Assembly (NCBI RefSeq): GCF_014529535.1 | Contig: NW_023503423.1 | Location: 1,970,473-2,034,472, forward strand | DNA length: 64,000 nt | Source of the DNA: Bradysia coprophila | Taxonomy: Eukaryota; Arthropoda; Insecta; Diptera; Sciaridae | Direction of reading: 5' to 3' | Shown here: one piece after another, positions 1 through 10,995 of the stretch | Numbering within the stretch: position 1 is the first letter of the stretch | Layout: each line of letters opens with the position of its first letter | Program-made: the position numbers and the translations under genes | The notes under the pieces: model-generated | What the model was told of the DNA's origin: nothing | Databases searched by the model: none | Seen by the model: the letters and a program-made list of their open reading frames with translations, nothing else

Positions 1-10
1 CTGAATTCAT

Positions 11-157
11 AGTCATCCATTTTCATTCCGTTTTGCATCCGTGTATATGACATTTGGCATTTCATACAATAGAGCGACATTTGATACAATAGAGCACATT
101 GTTTGAAATGACAGCTGTCACGTACATGGAGGCAAAACGGAATGAAAACGGATGACT
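11..157. repeat. Short inverted-repeat MITE (TIR about 30 bp)
   Basis: The left end reads AGTCATCCATTTTCATTCCG and the right end is its near-perfect reverse complement, enclosing about 80 bp. The arms contain an 'ACGGAnnnnAAACGGA'-like theme shared with the MITEs at 2623-2840, 36077-36206 and 41354-41447. Non-coding; mobilised in trans if at all. No clear target duplication is seen. Confidence 0.65.
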
Positions 158-619
158 GCGAGGCCATCTTAACGAATTGAACCAAAAGCGAATAGGAAAA
201 GATACAAAATTTGCTGCAACAGCTAGTAGTTAAATCATGTATAAACGTAGTTACTGTTTTATCTGTGGTGGATGTTAATGGTAGTGATGTTGTAGTAGTT
301 ATTGTTGATGGAATTCGTGTACGTCGTAAATTATTGGATACCTCATTATCGATGTGGTCGACATTTCCCGATGACAGTAAATTCGCTTTCGACAACTGGT
401 ATTGGTAAAAAATGATGCAAGCAGTTGATAGAAATATAGACAGGTACATTTTTGTGGATGTTTTCATTGTCGATGTGCAATTTTATTGAGTGAGTCGTTC
501 GCACGGTAGTATTGTTTTAAGCGCATTTGAAGACTGAAAACAAAATTTATCAATTATTTGTCCAGCTTTGTAAAAAAGATTTTTCATGCGCACGCTATGT
601 TTTGCCTGTTCTTCTAAAC
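158..619. other. No gene seen
   Basis: AT-rich sequence. A 65-codon open stretch at 211-408 is rich in Val but has no ATG at its start, no splice context and no signal peptide, so I do not call it. Confidence 0.5.
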
Positions 620-821
620 CACGGCAGAGTAAAATAGACCAGGCAGGAGCGGTTCATTTTCGAAACGTCAAATAAGGGACCTAATACACGGGATGAAAAT
701 GAACTCAAATGAACACTGACATAAATTGAAAAAATTTATTCGCAAAATATCAAGGGCTACTAGATTATTCAGGTCCCTAGTCAAACAAGCGCTCCTGCCT
801 GGTTAACTTAACTCTGTCGTG
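620..821. mobile_element. MITE family A, copy 1, with 7-bp target duplication
   Basis: A 202-bp element with inverted ends CACGGCAGAG / CTCTGTCGTG and subterminal CCAGGCAGGAGCG. It is flanked by TCTAAAC at 613-619 and again at 822-828, which reads as a target-site duplication of 7 bp (8 bp if the terminal C is counted). A second copy of the same length lies at 38040-38241 in the opposite orientation. No coding capacity. Confidence 0.85.
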
Positions 822-837
822 TCTAAACTCATGACAA

Positions 838-1095
838 ACTAACGTTTTGTTGACGATTGGTCGAATGACAGATCTAGTGAGAAAAGTGCATCACTTTCTC
901 TCCCGTGGGGAGAAAATCGAACTTTTCTCACTAGAAATGTCATTTTGTTTATGTTTCCGAAAATGGTATGACGAATCGATGTTTTCGTTTCGTGGAGAAA
1001 GACGGTAAAACACAACATACACGCATGAAAAACGTTGTGTTCACCTCTGGGAGAAATAGGAAATTCCATAAAGCGAAATTGCGGCCTTCCGCTCT
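838..1095. repeat. Dispersed repeat family B, copy 1
   Basis: Shares long stretches with 7010-7420 and with the flanks at 57719-58180 and 59930-60150 (for example GTTTTGTTGACGATTGGTCG, GAGAAAATCGAAC, and a 'gggagaaataggaaatt' block). Short ORFs on both strands are broken and differ between copies, so the repeat is treated as non-coding. Confidence 0.6.
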
Positions 1096-2622
1096 TGTTG
1101 GAATTTCACATTTTTCCCGTCGGTACAAAAATAACTATTTATCTTCAAATAATCCTTTCAAACCTGTTAATAAACTGTTGCTTGGCTCTAGATTTATATC
1201 GATGTACTGGCAACCGGATATACGGCCATGAATGTAATTTAAATTTGAAGCATTCAACCTGAAAGAAAAAAAAAACGGGATCATTTTTATCGCATTTATA
1301 GGGTGGTTTTGCTGTTGTTAGAGGAAATGTATCAATCAACCACTCAAATCCGAATTGCTCGCTTTTATAAGAACACGTAAGAACGTCAGGTTTATGTAAC
1401 CCCCTTTTTGATCGGTCTCACTGTCATTTTTTTCAAAGAATGTCATTGTGAATTTGCAATGACACAATAAAATTCTCAGAAAAATTTGACAGTGAGACAT
1501 TTGAGATGTCGTTCACTGTACATAACTTCCAAATCGTCAATATAAGCATTTTGGACAGAGATGCATAATCGACTATTGATCACTCACACACAACACTATT
1601 ACTACTATACTGCTGCATCAACTGCACAAGTTTCAGTGTATGCCGCCGAAGAAGCAGGTAATCATACGCAATAAAGAGAGTGAATTCATTTTTGTAATGT
1701 TGCCATCATCATGTTTTCTTTTGACCAATGTTGTTGCACCTGCTAAGTTTGTATGAAATCGAGTTAACATCGCCACGGCTACAACTTGATGCAAACGAAT
1801 TCAATATTTGTGCAACTTAACGAAGCTAAATTCGGCTGAAAGTAGCGATCCGTGCGTAACTGCGCTTTTCCATTACCTTCCTTCAGTGTTTATACTTTGG
1901 AATCCGTAGCGAGCAAAATCTGATTCTTATTCTTCAACAACAGCGGAAACGGGCAGACTGTGGTTTGGTGGGTTGTAATTTGTACTAATTTATAGATTAC
2001 AGGACTGACAATACGAATCAATGGTCAAACGTGTGTGCTGTGTGAAAAACCAAAATCTTTATTGACGCAACACCTTCAACTCACGCGGTCAAATGAACGT
2101 AATGCTTCTTACACGATCATAAAATCCGATATTTTACGTATCTTACTGTATCGACTGAGAAGTAATTGAACACTGAAAAATTAGCACAATACTGTAAATT
2201 ACGCGGCTAAATGTTGAATGATTTGAGTAAGTAACAAGCGACATTTCTTACGTACCTGTTGGTCATATTTCATAGAATTGTAACATTTATTGTTATGTTA
2301 TCTTTCTGTACACGTAGTGATCAAGGAACGCAAAAGTTGCAATAAACCGTTCATTAACACACGATATTTTGAACAAAAAGCGATACGTTGCATATTTGTA
2401 GCGTTAACGAGACTAACAATTTGAGTTGAGTTTAAGTGTAAAGTAAAAATGTGTTAGCTAATCATCATCATTATTCAGCCATCCATGGTCAGTGTATACT
2501 GTTTCATCATTCGATATCATATCACTAATTCACTCCATAAGTCCGCTGCAAATTCAAAATGAAACGCACAACAACCAAATCGAAAGCAGCGTTGTGTTTG
2601 GTCAACTCGCTTTATTTTCATA
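1096..2622. other. No gene seen; one small hairpin repeat
   Basis: About 1408-1525 holds an inverted pair GTCTCACTGTCATTTTTTTC / GAAAAATTTGACAGTGAGAC followed by a GACATTTGAGATGTCGTTCA motif that recurs at 44424-44485. The rest is AT-rich with no coding signal on either strand. Confidence 0.5.
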
Positions 2623-2840
2623 TTAAGTATAGTTTCCACTTAAAAAGAGCACTCCGTTTAGTCTCCGTTTACATGACAGTTGTAAAATAGAACAAAGGAA
2701 CTGTCACGTAAACGGAGTAAAAAATTGAAATAAATTCAATTTCCACTCCGTTTGCGTGACAGTTCTTTTGTTCTATTTTACAACTGTCATGTAGACGGAG
2801 GCTAAACGGAGTGCTCTTTTTAAGTGGAAACTATACTTAA
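2623..2840. mobile_element. Palindromic MITE, family H
   Basis: The ends TTAAGTATAGTTTCCACTTA and its exact reverse complement enclose a 218-bp element. The arms continue with AAAAGAGCACTCCGTTTAG and ACATGACAGTTG, pairing over about 75 bp on each side. It shares the 'GTTTCCACTTA..CTCCGT' terminal theme with 36077-36206, 41354-41447, 48292-48424 and 63969-64000. Confidence 0.75.
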
Positions 2841-2955
2841 GAATCCGTTGAAATTTATTTTTTAGTTCATTGGTTCATCCATCGATTTATCGAAAATTCA
2901 AATTCTGAAGCGTACTTATGATGTGAATTCATTACTGATTACCAACAAATTTAAA

Positions 2956-3148
2956 ATCCCACAAAAACCTCAAAGAGGAAAAGGTGACGCTAGTGTAGTA
3001 AAAATTAAACTTCCAAAACATTTGATATCGGTTTTGGTGACGTATTCTGCGCCTCAGAATGCGTCACCAAAACCGATATCAAATGTTTTGGAAGTTTAAT
3101 TTTTACTACACTAGCGTCACCTTTTCCTCTTTGAGGTTTTTGTGGGAT
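2956..3148. repeat. Near-perfect 193-bp palindrome
   Basis: Arms 2956-3044 and 3060-3148 are almost exact reverse complements around a short centre (TATTCTGCGCCTCAGAATG). The end reads ATCCCACAAAAACCTCAAAG. Internal words (GTGACGC..., TTTGATATCG) also appear in diverged form at 14310-14400 and 49970-50060, suggesting an old family of which this is a young foldback copy. Confidence 0.8.
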
Positions 3149-3419
3149 ATCAATTGTTTTGGAAGTTTTGGGTAATACATAGAGTTAAGCAAGCTCTACA
3201 AGTGACAATTTATTCCAAGTCTACATACCGTACAATTACATTGGCTTTTTTTGGTTCGGAACATTTTGAGACATTTTCGAATTTTAACAGTCATCGATGT
3301 TCCCAGTCAATTAAGTTGTTTCCACTTATGATATTTTGCGCCAAGTTAACAAACACTGGAAATCACTTAATGCACTGGGTGCGTCGATGGACATTAAAAC
3401 TCTGATAAATGATCTAAAA

Positions 3420-3840
3420 TTGTGTTTTCTTAAGTTGAACATGCAGTATCGCCGAAAATATTTCAAAAATATGAAATTTCAAGATAACCGCCGTATTCTT
3501 GAAATGTCGATAAAAGTTTACCGTCAACGAAACTGTACAAGTGACACTTTATCCCAACTCTCTACATGCCGTATAGCCGGAAATATCTCAAAAATACGAA
3601 ATTTCAAGATGGCCGCCATTTTCTTGAAATATCGAAAAAAAAGTTTTCCACCAACGAAACTGTACAAGCGACACTTTATCCTAACTCTCTACATGCCGTA
3701 CAGCAGGAAATCTCTCAAAAATACGAAATTTCAAGATGGCCGCTATTTTCTTGAAATGCCGGAAAAAGTTATCCGTCAACGAAACTATGATTATCAATTT
3801 ACTGCAACTATGTATGTGCCATATAGGCCTAAATACAATA
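3420..3840. repeat. Diverged tandem repeat, unit about 126 bp
   Basis: The phrases CAAAAATACGAAATTTCAAG and 'ACTCTCTACATGCCGTATAG' recur at about 3440, 3566, 3693 and 3815, a spacing of 122-127 bp. Because 126 is a multiple of three, an open frame of 201 codons (3336-3941) runs through the array. Two other frames stay open for 61-62 codons, so I regard the long frame as a repeat effect rather than a gene. Confidence 0.7.
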
Positions 3841-4600
3841 AATACAAAAAATTCAAAGAATTTCCAAGATGGCTGCTTTCCACCATTGGACATTCTAACC
3901 CTAAAACAAATTCCACATTGAAACCTGAAATTCCAAAATGATCCAAAAATTTTGCGAACAAACAAATTTTTCAAATTCATAATTTCGCGCACATTTTATA
4001 TGAAGCACGGCAACACTCTACTACACAATCATTTAATAGAATGTAGCTGTCATATTTTTGTCATATGAATGAACTAATGGCTTTCATATAAGTGTGTTTT
4101 AAGTGTGTTTTTTGGTTTTTTGCATGAAAATGTTTTAATTAAATTTACAGAAATTAAGTAAAGAACTTCAATAAAATTTATTGATTTGCCGATGAAAAAG
4201 TGTTAAGATTGAATTAATATAAGTTTTAGCAAAAGTGCGAAATACGTATATCAAACCCACATGAAACATTTCTATTAACTCGAATATGGAGAATGTGCTG
4301 AAAATGTGTGAAGATGCTTCATTTCAAGTGGTGTTTTCTCCGGATGTGGACCACCGTTTTTAATGATCTATAGCTCGTTGAACTCGTATTGACGAGCACA
4401 TTCGTTTGAACATAATTTTTTTTTTGATTTGGTTCAGTATGGAAAAGTTAAAATGTTCGCCTATATATAGGTTCCTCAGTCTCCCGTTGGTTGTTTTCTT
4501 TTCTTAGGGAGTCGACTAGCGTCACGAACCTCCGCTATCGCTTCGGTTCATGATTTCTTATATAACTTCTCCGGACTTCGTTGTCAGCGAAAACCGTTGC
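3841..4600. other. No gene seen
   Basis: AT-rich intergenic sequence with no coding or repeat signal that I can define. Confidence 0.45.
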
Positions 4601-4639
4601 GCGCTCTCTCTCTCTCTCACTCTCTCTCTCTCTCTTTGT
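4601..4639. repeat. (TC)n microsatellite
   Basis: An almost pure CT dinucleotide run, broken by one CA. Confidence 0.9.
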
Positions 4640-4675
4640 AAGACTTAACCGAAATCTGACGACAGAATAATACCA

Positions 4676-5040
4676 CAAAAAATATCACAGCGGTAATGAA
4701 CCGGTAAAAACCGGTTTTGGCGTTTTCGTTTTACGAAACATTCGAATATCTCGAGAAATATTTTATATTTTTGTCTGAATTTCTTTTCGATCCAATGGGT
4801 TAAAAATAGGATTTAGAATGGCCAGGGAAAACGGGTCCAAAGTTTTAAACGGGTTTTATCCGGTCACTTTTTGGGAAAAAACTCTATGGAACAAAATTCC
4901 ATAAAATGTCGGTGGTCCATTTAAAGAAAAATCAGATAAGTAGATCAAGTAGTTCTCGAGATATTCGAGTTTTTCGTTCAACACTAAAACCGGATTTTTG
5001 CCGGTATTACCGGTTCATTACCGCTGGGATTTTTTTTGTT
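4676..5040. mobile_element. Inverted-repeat element with CCGGT-rich ends
   Basis: Left end CAGCGGTAATGAACCGGTAA; the right end reads TTACCGGTTCATTACCGCTG, its inverse. Both are bordered by A- or T-runs. The inner arms carry CCGGTTTT on both sides. The 300-bp centre has no open frame. Outer limits are approximate because the A/T-runs hide any target duplication. Confidence 0.65.
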
Positions 5041-5569
5041 AGGAAACTTTATACCTTGGAATGTATTTCGGAATGACACATTGACCCGAACTATAATTTA
5101 TTGTATTGTTTTGTTTGATACAGTAGATCATTTTCATGACCTTGTAAACGTCAGACGCGATCCCAACTGTCAGACATGTCGAAAAATATCGAATGAATTG
5201 AACGAACGATTTTCATGCAAAAATCAGTAAATTGAACGCAGTTACCGTCAATTGATTGAGGTTAAGGACTACTTGACGAAAAATTAAGTGGGGTTACGTT
5301 GACGAGTACCGTATAATGAAAATGATCTGTAGCCAGTTGCGAAACAAAAAGCAGTTTCGTTTGTATGAGTGGATCAGCCGAACAGCTGAAGCAAATTACT
5401 ATCTAAATTTAACTGACATCCACAGTATCACGTCTCCTCACTAAACAAAACGTAAAAGCTTGACCCGTCACGTTAATTAATGAAAGAAACATTTTTCTTT
5501 AAATAAATAAGAAACAAAAGAACTTTACAGATATTTGACAGCACACAATCATTATTAATACGGCAAAGT

Positions 5570-5601
5570 GCAAGGCAGCTTTGGCTAGAGAGCTGCCTTG
5601 C
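5570..5601. other. Perfect 11-bp stem hairpin
   Basis: GCAAGGCAGCT pairs with AGCTGCCTTGC around a 10-nt loop. Too short for a microRNA precursor as it stands and not followed by a gene, so its role is unknown. Confidence 0.5.
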
Positions 5602-7009
5602 AAAGTGTAATGCTATATACGCACGTGATTGGGAATAGAGGAGAGATACTAAATTATGCTAAATCCATGGTTGAACCACGGTTTTGTAGTGGCAAATAAT
5701 TCAACACGCATGTTGTGTGAAATATATAGTCTCCTGTGGCCATGTTGACGCACGTGCAAAATTTACCGTAATAAATAATCGCCAGTCTTAAAGGGAACTC
5801 GCTGTACACCCACAATTTTTGGTGGTTATTTCTTTTCTTTTCGTTCTTCGTTGACACTTTGTTCCAAATTCAACCAACTTTTTATCTGATGTTGTTTTTT
5901 GTTATCTCATGTTGTGTGTTCGCACGTCCTTGGCGAGGGTTAACCAAAAATCTCTAAAGCATTATTTGTCACACCGGTTTCTTTGTGTGTTTTTGAAAAT
6001 GATGAGATCAGAGAAATAGAAACTGCCAGCAAGAACAGCTTAGATACGAAAATGACAGTATTTACGTGTACCTATTCCTACATAGAATGCAATGACGTCT
6101 GTTGACTAACTTTACCTCTATAGCGTTTTAAGTGCCTATTTAGCGATTTTATTTACCAAAACCGCTAACATTTGCCGAAATTTAGTGAAATTATTTAAAA
6201 TTCGCCTCTAAAGGAGATGATAATTTGGATAACCCTGCAACGACATTATAAACTTGAATGAGCATAAATCTAAAGGGGTTACATCAGTCTGACATATAAA
6301 ATCCATTTTTCATAATTTTCATCCCTTCTGAGTACACGTTATAAATTTGAAAGACAATCGGCCCAATGTTTTATGGATGCAATATCCAGATTATTTAAAA
6401 GCACGAAAAGAAATGTTGAAAGAATTTATTGGAGCTAATGTTCCTTCCTCAACGCGATAAATTTCACATTCGGCTGTACTTTTACAAAGCAACATTGCGT
6501 AAATAACCTCGATCAATCAAACTCAATGTAAAAGAGTTGCAAGCGAAAAAAAAGTCTTAGTCGTAAAGAAACCGGCTGAAAGTCGGTTAGAATTCAAGAA
6601 AAGTAAATCATCGATAACTACGAAAGCTATAATCGTAGATGCTTGTGATTAACTCTCGTAAGTTCTCTCGACGCAGGCGAGAAAATACTAATTTTCTAAC
6701 CTCAGCTGTAAGTTCAGGAACTTTTGTTGTGAAAAACGTTGCGTTGACCTCGGGAAAAAAGTAGGAAATTACGCTACGCTCTGGCCACAAACAACACCCT
6801 CTAATACAAATGAAATCGTTGAACAATTGATTTTTCATACCTAGGACCAAAAAAGTTCGCCTTGTATTACATGCTTTCCCTGGGGTCGAAAGTGGCCCAT
6901 TACACATGTAGGAAAATAAAATGGGTTAAGAATGTCAAAAGCATGTAAAATAACTATATCATATGGGCGGTGTGATTTACACTGTTTTCGTCATTCTATT
7001 CGCCATGGG
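5602..7009. other. No gene seen; fragment of repeat B
   Basis: About 6650-6800 carries diverged pieces of family B ('gtgaaaaacgttgcgttgacctc', 'gtaggaaatta'). The rest shows no coding signal. Confidence 0.45.
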
Positions 7010-7420
7010 AAAGTTGCGTTTTGTTGACGATTGGTCGATTTGACATTTCCAGTGAGAAAAATGCATCACTTTCTCTCCCGCAACTTTTATCACTTGAACT
7101 GTCAGTTTGTTTATGTTTTCGGAAATGGTATGGTGAATCGATGTTTTTTTGTTTCGTGAAGAAAAACGGTAAATCAAACCTAGAACATGAGAAAAATTGT
7201 GTTTTCCGAGGGGAAAAAATGGGAAATGTCAACAAGAGCGATGTTTGTGACCAGAGCGAAGCGAGCGCAAACAAATAACTATTTCATCCGTGCGCCGGGA
7301 ACAACCTTATTTCCTCCATTCAAATGCGATGAAATGCGTTTTGTGGATGCTGTTTCTGATGACAGTTCACGTAAGAAAATTTTTATTTTCTCAATTCTCG
7401 TTTGTCACATGAGTGGTTTT
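7010..7420. repeat. Dispersed repeat family B, copy 2
   Basis: Matches copy 1 (838-1095) through GTTTTGTTGACGATTGGTCG and 'aatggtatggtgaatcgatgtt'. It extends further with 'CAACAAGAGCGATGTTTGTG' and 'CCATTCAAATGCGATGA', shared with 57750-58110. The overlapping short ORFs are not conserved between copies. Confidence 0.6.
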
Positions 7421-7859
7421 GGATTGGTTTTGACAAATGGTGAAACAAAATGATTTGCTTGGAATTTTCCATTTTCTTCTCTCGTTAAACAAATAAGTGA
7501 TTCACGATCTCCAGACTTTACTTTTTTTTTGGATTTTTTAACAATTTGAAAATATAAACGTGCAACGTCTTTCAAAAAAAAACGAGCAGGTCAATGAATG
7601 CACGGAACAACAATTGAAAAATGTGTTCTTGTTTATTCATACTGAACACAGCACTGTAAAACATTTCCTTTTTTAATCAGAAGCGCCGACAAGATTTTTT
7701 ATACCTGCAAGAGGTTCCACCAACACGATTACTCTATTTTGTGTTTAATTGATACGTCACGTCTTCTTATACGCAATAGAAGTTGAAAGATCAAGTCACA
7801 AAGTATCTGAATCCTAGATTCACAACATCAATTTGGGAACATACATAGAGGACGTCTGC

Positions 7860-8037
7860 GATTCAGTGTTGCCACGCAGGTTTAAAATAGTTAATAACTC
7901 CAAAAGTAAGTATTTTTGAGATGGTAAATGTATGACCCCTTCAATGCATGCATCCCCTGAATGGGAGATAGAGGATAAAGTTAACTTCCCAAAGCGTATC
8001 ATTTTTGAGTTTCAGCTCTGTCTGGCAACACTGAATC
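7860..8037. mobile_element. MITE with CAGTGTTGCCA ends
   Basis: Left GCGATTCAGTGTTGCCA and right TGGCAACACTGAATCGC are exact inverses bordering about 175 bp. CAGTGTTGCCA-type termini are common among insect MITEs. It ends about 100 bp before the TATA-like motif of the gene at 8206. Confidence 0.65.
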
Positions 8038-8205
8038 GCGTACGTTCTTTGTGGGGTCTAGTCAATAATGTTAAAAAATTCAGATCGACGCCTCTGTACG
8101 ACGTAAGCCCATTTTAATAGCTATCTTTCAATATTTCACCGATATAAGAGGGTTCAACAATTACTGACGATTTCATTTAAGAAATCTCGCTGTTCGTTGA
8201 ACACA

Positions 8206-9190
8206 ATGTTGAATAACAAAATTCTAGTCATTTCATTAACGGTATCGGTTGCATTTTGTACAGCAGTTAGACATATTACAGGCAATCCATACGAAGAGAC
8301 TGTTTCATACTCATGCGAACCGGAATGCAGGCCTAGTAATTTGGATAAAGGAGTGAAATGTTCCGCTATCGGACCAACGATTAAGATAAAAGGTGGATTT
8401 GTGAGTGACAAGAATAATGACCGAGCCATGCGAAATGTGATACCAGTGCTATCTGTTCAATGCATTCTAGGACACTAACTGCGGAATTTATTACATGTCT
8501 CTAGCGTCAGCGTACCATGTGGCTAGATTCGCTGATGCCATGGGATATCAAGATAATTGTCAAGCCAACAAAACCTTCCTCGAAACATTAAACATAATCG
8601 CTGCTTGGAGCGGAAAGGATAATTTCATAGCTATAGGTAGTTGACAACAAGTGATTTGACTCGTACTCGGATGGACTGTTGCTTTCCATAATCGTAAGAC
8701 AAAATGACGTAAAAAATGTGTAAAATGTCTCTGAACGCTTTCAGATCTTGCATGCAATTTCGAAAGACAAGTCGTTAGAAAGTGCGCTACTGTTCCGACT
8801 AGCTCACATACATACATCTGCTTGGGTCTGGACGGTCCTCCGGGAACTTATGGAAAAAGACTAGGAAGTAATATCAGTTGCCTGTGAAGCTCGACGCGAG
8901 AGAGACAAGAATGGTCCATAATTGACACATTTTCATTTTAAGCCGCCACCTACAACGCTGTACTACAGGCCACAAACAACAGATGGGTGCTATTTCTTAA
9001 CTGTTGGATAGGAAAGACTCACACAGGCGCTGCATTTGATGTAGCTACCTCATTCAACGTATTTAATTTGGACGCGGAATTATCGTTTGCGGACATGGCA
9101 CTTATCATTAGCGAATTGAATCGACGTGGATTCAACACTCATCCATCCAACATTATTAAATTTGATTTTAACAATACGCAATGTAATTGA
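8206..9190 (+). CDS. Secreted Cys-rich protein, faintly lipocalin-like (4 exons, 243 aa)
   Basis: Exons 8206-8400, 8471-8636, 8745-8867 and 8943-9190 join in frame (phases 0, 1, 1) through introns of 70, 108 and 75 bp with GT..AG ends. The ATG at 8206 opens a signal peptide, MLNNKILVISLTVSVAFCTA. The mature part has about a dozen cysteines, one N-glycosylation site in the middle (NKT) and one at the end (NNTQC). The last exon (YNAVLQATNNRWVLFLNCW ... INTHPSN-like stretch ... NNTQCN) follows the pattern of the C-terminal half of ApoD-type lipocalins: a strand pair, a short helix with LSFADMALIISEL, and a terminal Cys. The usual N-terminal GxW motif is not evident, so the family is a guess. A TATA-like GATATAAGAG lies at 8141. 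No canonical poly(A) signal is seen; AATAAG occurs just after the stop. The gene stands alone among repeats. Gene structure is likely; function is uncertain. Confidence 0.7.
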
Positions 9191-9505
9191 TCGAAAAAAT
9201 GGCGAGTGTCTCTCAATTGTTTGCTTCGCTTTCAGTTAATAAGATTTTAGTCTTTAAAAAAAATCAGATTTACTTAGAAGTTCGTGCTCAATCCACGCCA
9301 TTAGTGGTATAAATTTATACGTCAGAGAGAGCTTTTTTTTCCTTTGTTACGATCTGTCAGTTTTTCTATTTTGCCATTTAGTATGGAAATGAAAACAAAA
9401 ATTGAGATATCTTTGCTTTTTTAAGTGGTTTTTCATATTTTTTTGGACCAAAATGTTTTAAAATGTGTTTGGAATCGATTGATATTAACAGAATAATAAA
9501 ATAGA

Positions 9506-10777
9506 AAACGAGCCATCAGAACAGTCGGAGCGTTTGCTGCGACTGAGCCCCGTACAAACCCGTATATCTATTGCGTACGTGACCCTAGTGCGTCTGTCAC
9601 CCTACTTTGACCGTAAGCCTATGCGCCGGTTAAAGTAGTTAAAGTAAAATTATTATGTAATGTGTACATCTTAGAAATTGCACATAGCGCAATTACGAAG
9701 CCCCGTACGACGTTCCTTTCAAATAAAACCAAAATTTCAAATAGCCCTAAAATTTTAATTTATTGAGTATAAATACACATAGGGCCTAGTATCGGCCTCA
9801 GTCCGAGGATCCAAATTTAATTTATTTTTCAACTACATTCTATTCGGCCTTTGATTACCTTCCAAATGAAACAAAAATTACGAAAAACGGATGAAATTTG
9901 CTCGAGTTATATGTAAAATACACATAGGGCCCTAGTAGCGGCCTTAGTCCGAGGACCCAATTTTTTTTTTCAACAACATTCTATTCGGCCTTTGATTACC
10001 TTCCAAATGAAACAAAAATTACGAAAAACGGATGAAATTTGCTCGAGTTATATGTAAAATACACATAGGGCCCTAGTAGCGGCCTTAGTCCAAGGACCCA
10101 AATTTAATTTATTTTTCAACTACATTCTATTCGGCCTTTGATTACCTTCCAAATGAAACAAAAATTACGAAAAACGGATGAAATTTGCTCGAGTTATATG
10201 TAAAATACACATAGGGCCCTAGTAGCGGCCTTAGTCCGAGGACCCAAATTTAATTTTTTTTCAACAACATTCTATTCGGCCTTTGATTACCTTCCAAATG
10301 AAACAAAAATTACGAAAAACGGATGAAATTTGCTCGAGTTATATGTAAAATACACATAGGGCCCTAGCAGCTTTTCACTTCTAAGGCCCTAACTCACGGT
10401 CCACTCACCCGATTTTAAAAAACTTTTTTTTCCTGGATTGGTATTAACAATACCTATCATTTGCCGTGTCATTTACATTTCCATCGTTTATTTTGCCATA
10501 AATATCACCAAAAGACCTTAAATCACTTAGGTGGCCCTAACTCACGAAGGGCCGACCCGAATATGCCCATCTTCGAACTTAGAATTTTTGAAATCGGATT
10601 TGATTTACTCAAGATATCGACGTGACGGACAGACGGACAGACGGCCCAAATTTTTATTGCGGATTCGTCATCTATGAACATAGGCAAACACTTTGCCCTT
10701 ACCGTCTGCTTCGAATTCCATCAATTACACACGGCATCGTAATCCTATAAGCCCCTTCGTACTTCGTACGGGGCTAA
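9506..10777 (+). mobile_element. Helitron-like repeat family C, copy 1
   Basis: The 5' end reads ACGAGCCATCAGAACAGTCG and the 3' end is an imperfect hairpin, CCCCTTCGTACTTCGTACGGGG, followed by CTAAAAA. Copies at 42826-44183 and 46505-48066 have both ends in the same arrangement; 27311-28374 has only the 3' end. There is no terminal inverted repeat and no target duplication that I can see. The 5' TC, a 3' hairpin and a CTAA end resemble Helitrons, but no Rep/helicase is present, so the assignment is inference. Confidence 0.55.
9747..10370. repeat. Internal 141-146 bp tandem array of family C (4 units)
   Basis: ATTCTATTCGGCCTTTGATT begins at 9837, 9978, 10124 and 10269. Each unit ends with 'ACACATAGGGCCCTAGTAGC'. 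The same unit forms a six-copy array in the element at 46505-48066, in the opposite orientation. Confidence 0.9.
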
Positions 10778-10995
10778 AAATATTTTCACACAATCTGTTA
10801 ATGCCAATCGATTCCAAACACATTTTAAAACATTTTGGTCCAAAAAAATATCAAAAACCACTTAAAACCGCAAAGATATCTCAATTTTAGTTTTCACTTC
10901 CATACTAAATCGCAAAATAGAAAAACTGACAGATCGTAACAAAGGAGAAAAAAGCTCTCTCTGCCGTATAAATTTATACGACTAATGGCGTGGAT

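Larger units (their letters stand above)
9291..10995. mobile_element. Foldback element with 201-bp arms, split by a nested insertion
   Basis: Left arm 9291-9491 (starting ATCCACGCCATTAGT) and right arm 10795-10995 are inverted copies carrying 'GTATAAATTTATAC', 'CTGTCAGTTTTTCTATTTTG' and 'GATTGATATTAACAG'-like blocks. The sequence between the arms is a complete family C element (9506-10777), so a short foldback was evidently entered at its centre by a later insertion. Confidence 0.75.

Noticed and set aside
211..408. Val-rich 65-codon frame resembling the style of the 31-35 kb proteins
   Set aside because: No ATG at the start, no exon signals, and composition alone is not enough.
968..1262. 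Overlapping frames in repeat B
   Set aside because: Frames are not kept between the copies at 838, 7010 and 57719, so coding is unlikely.
3336..3941. 201-codon open frame on the plus strand
   Set aside because: It runs through a 126-bp tandem repeat whose length is a multiple of three; other frames are open too and there is no start, signal or splice support.
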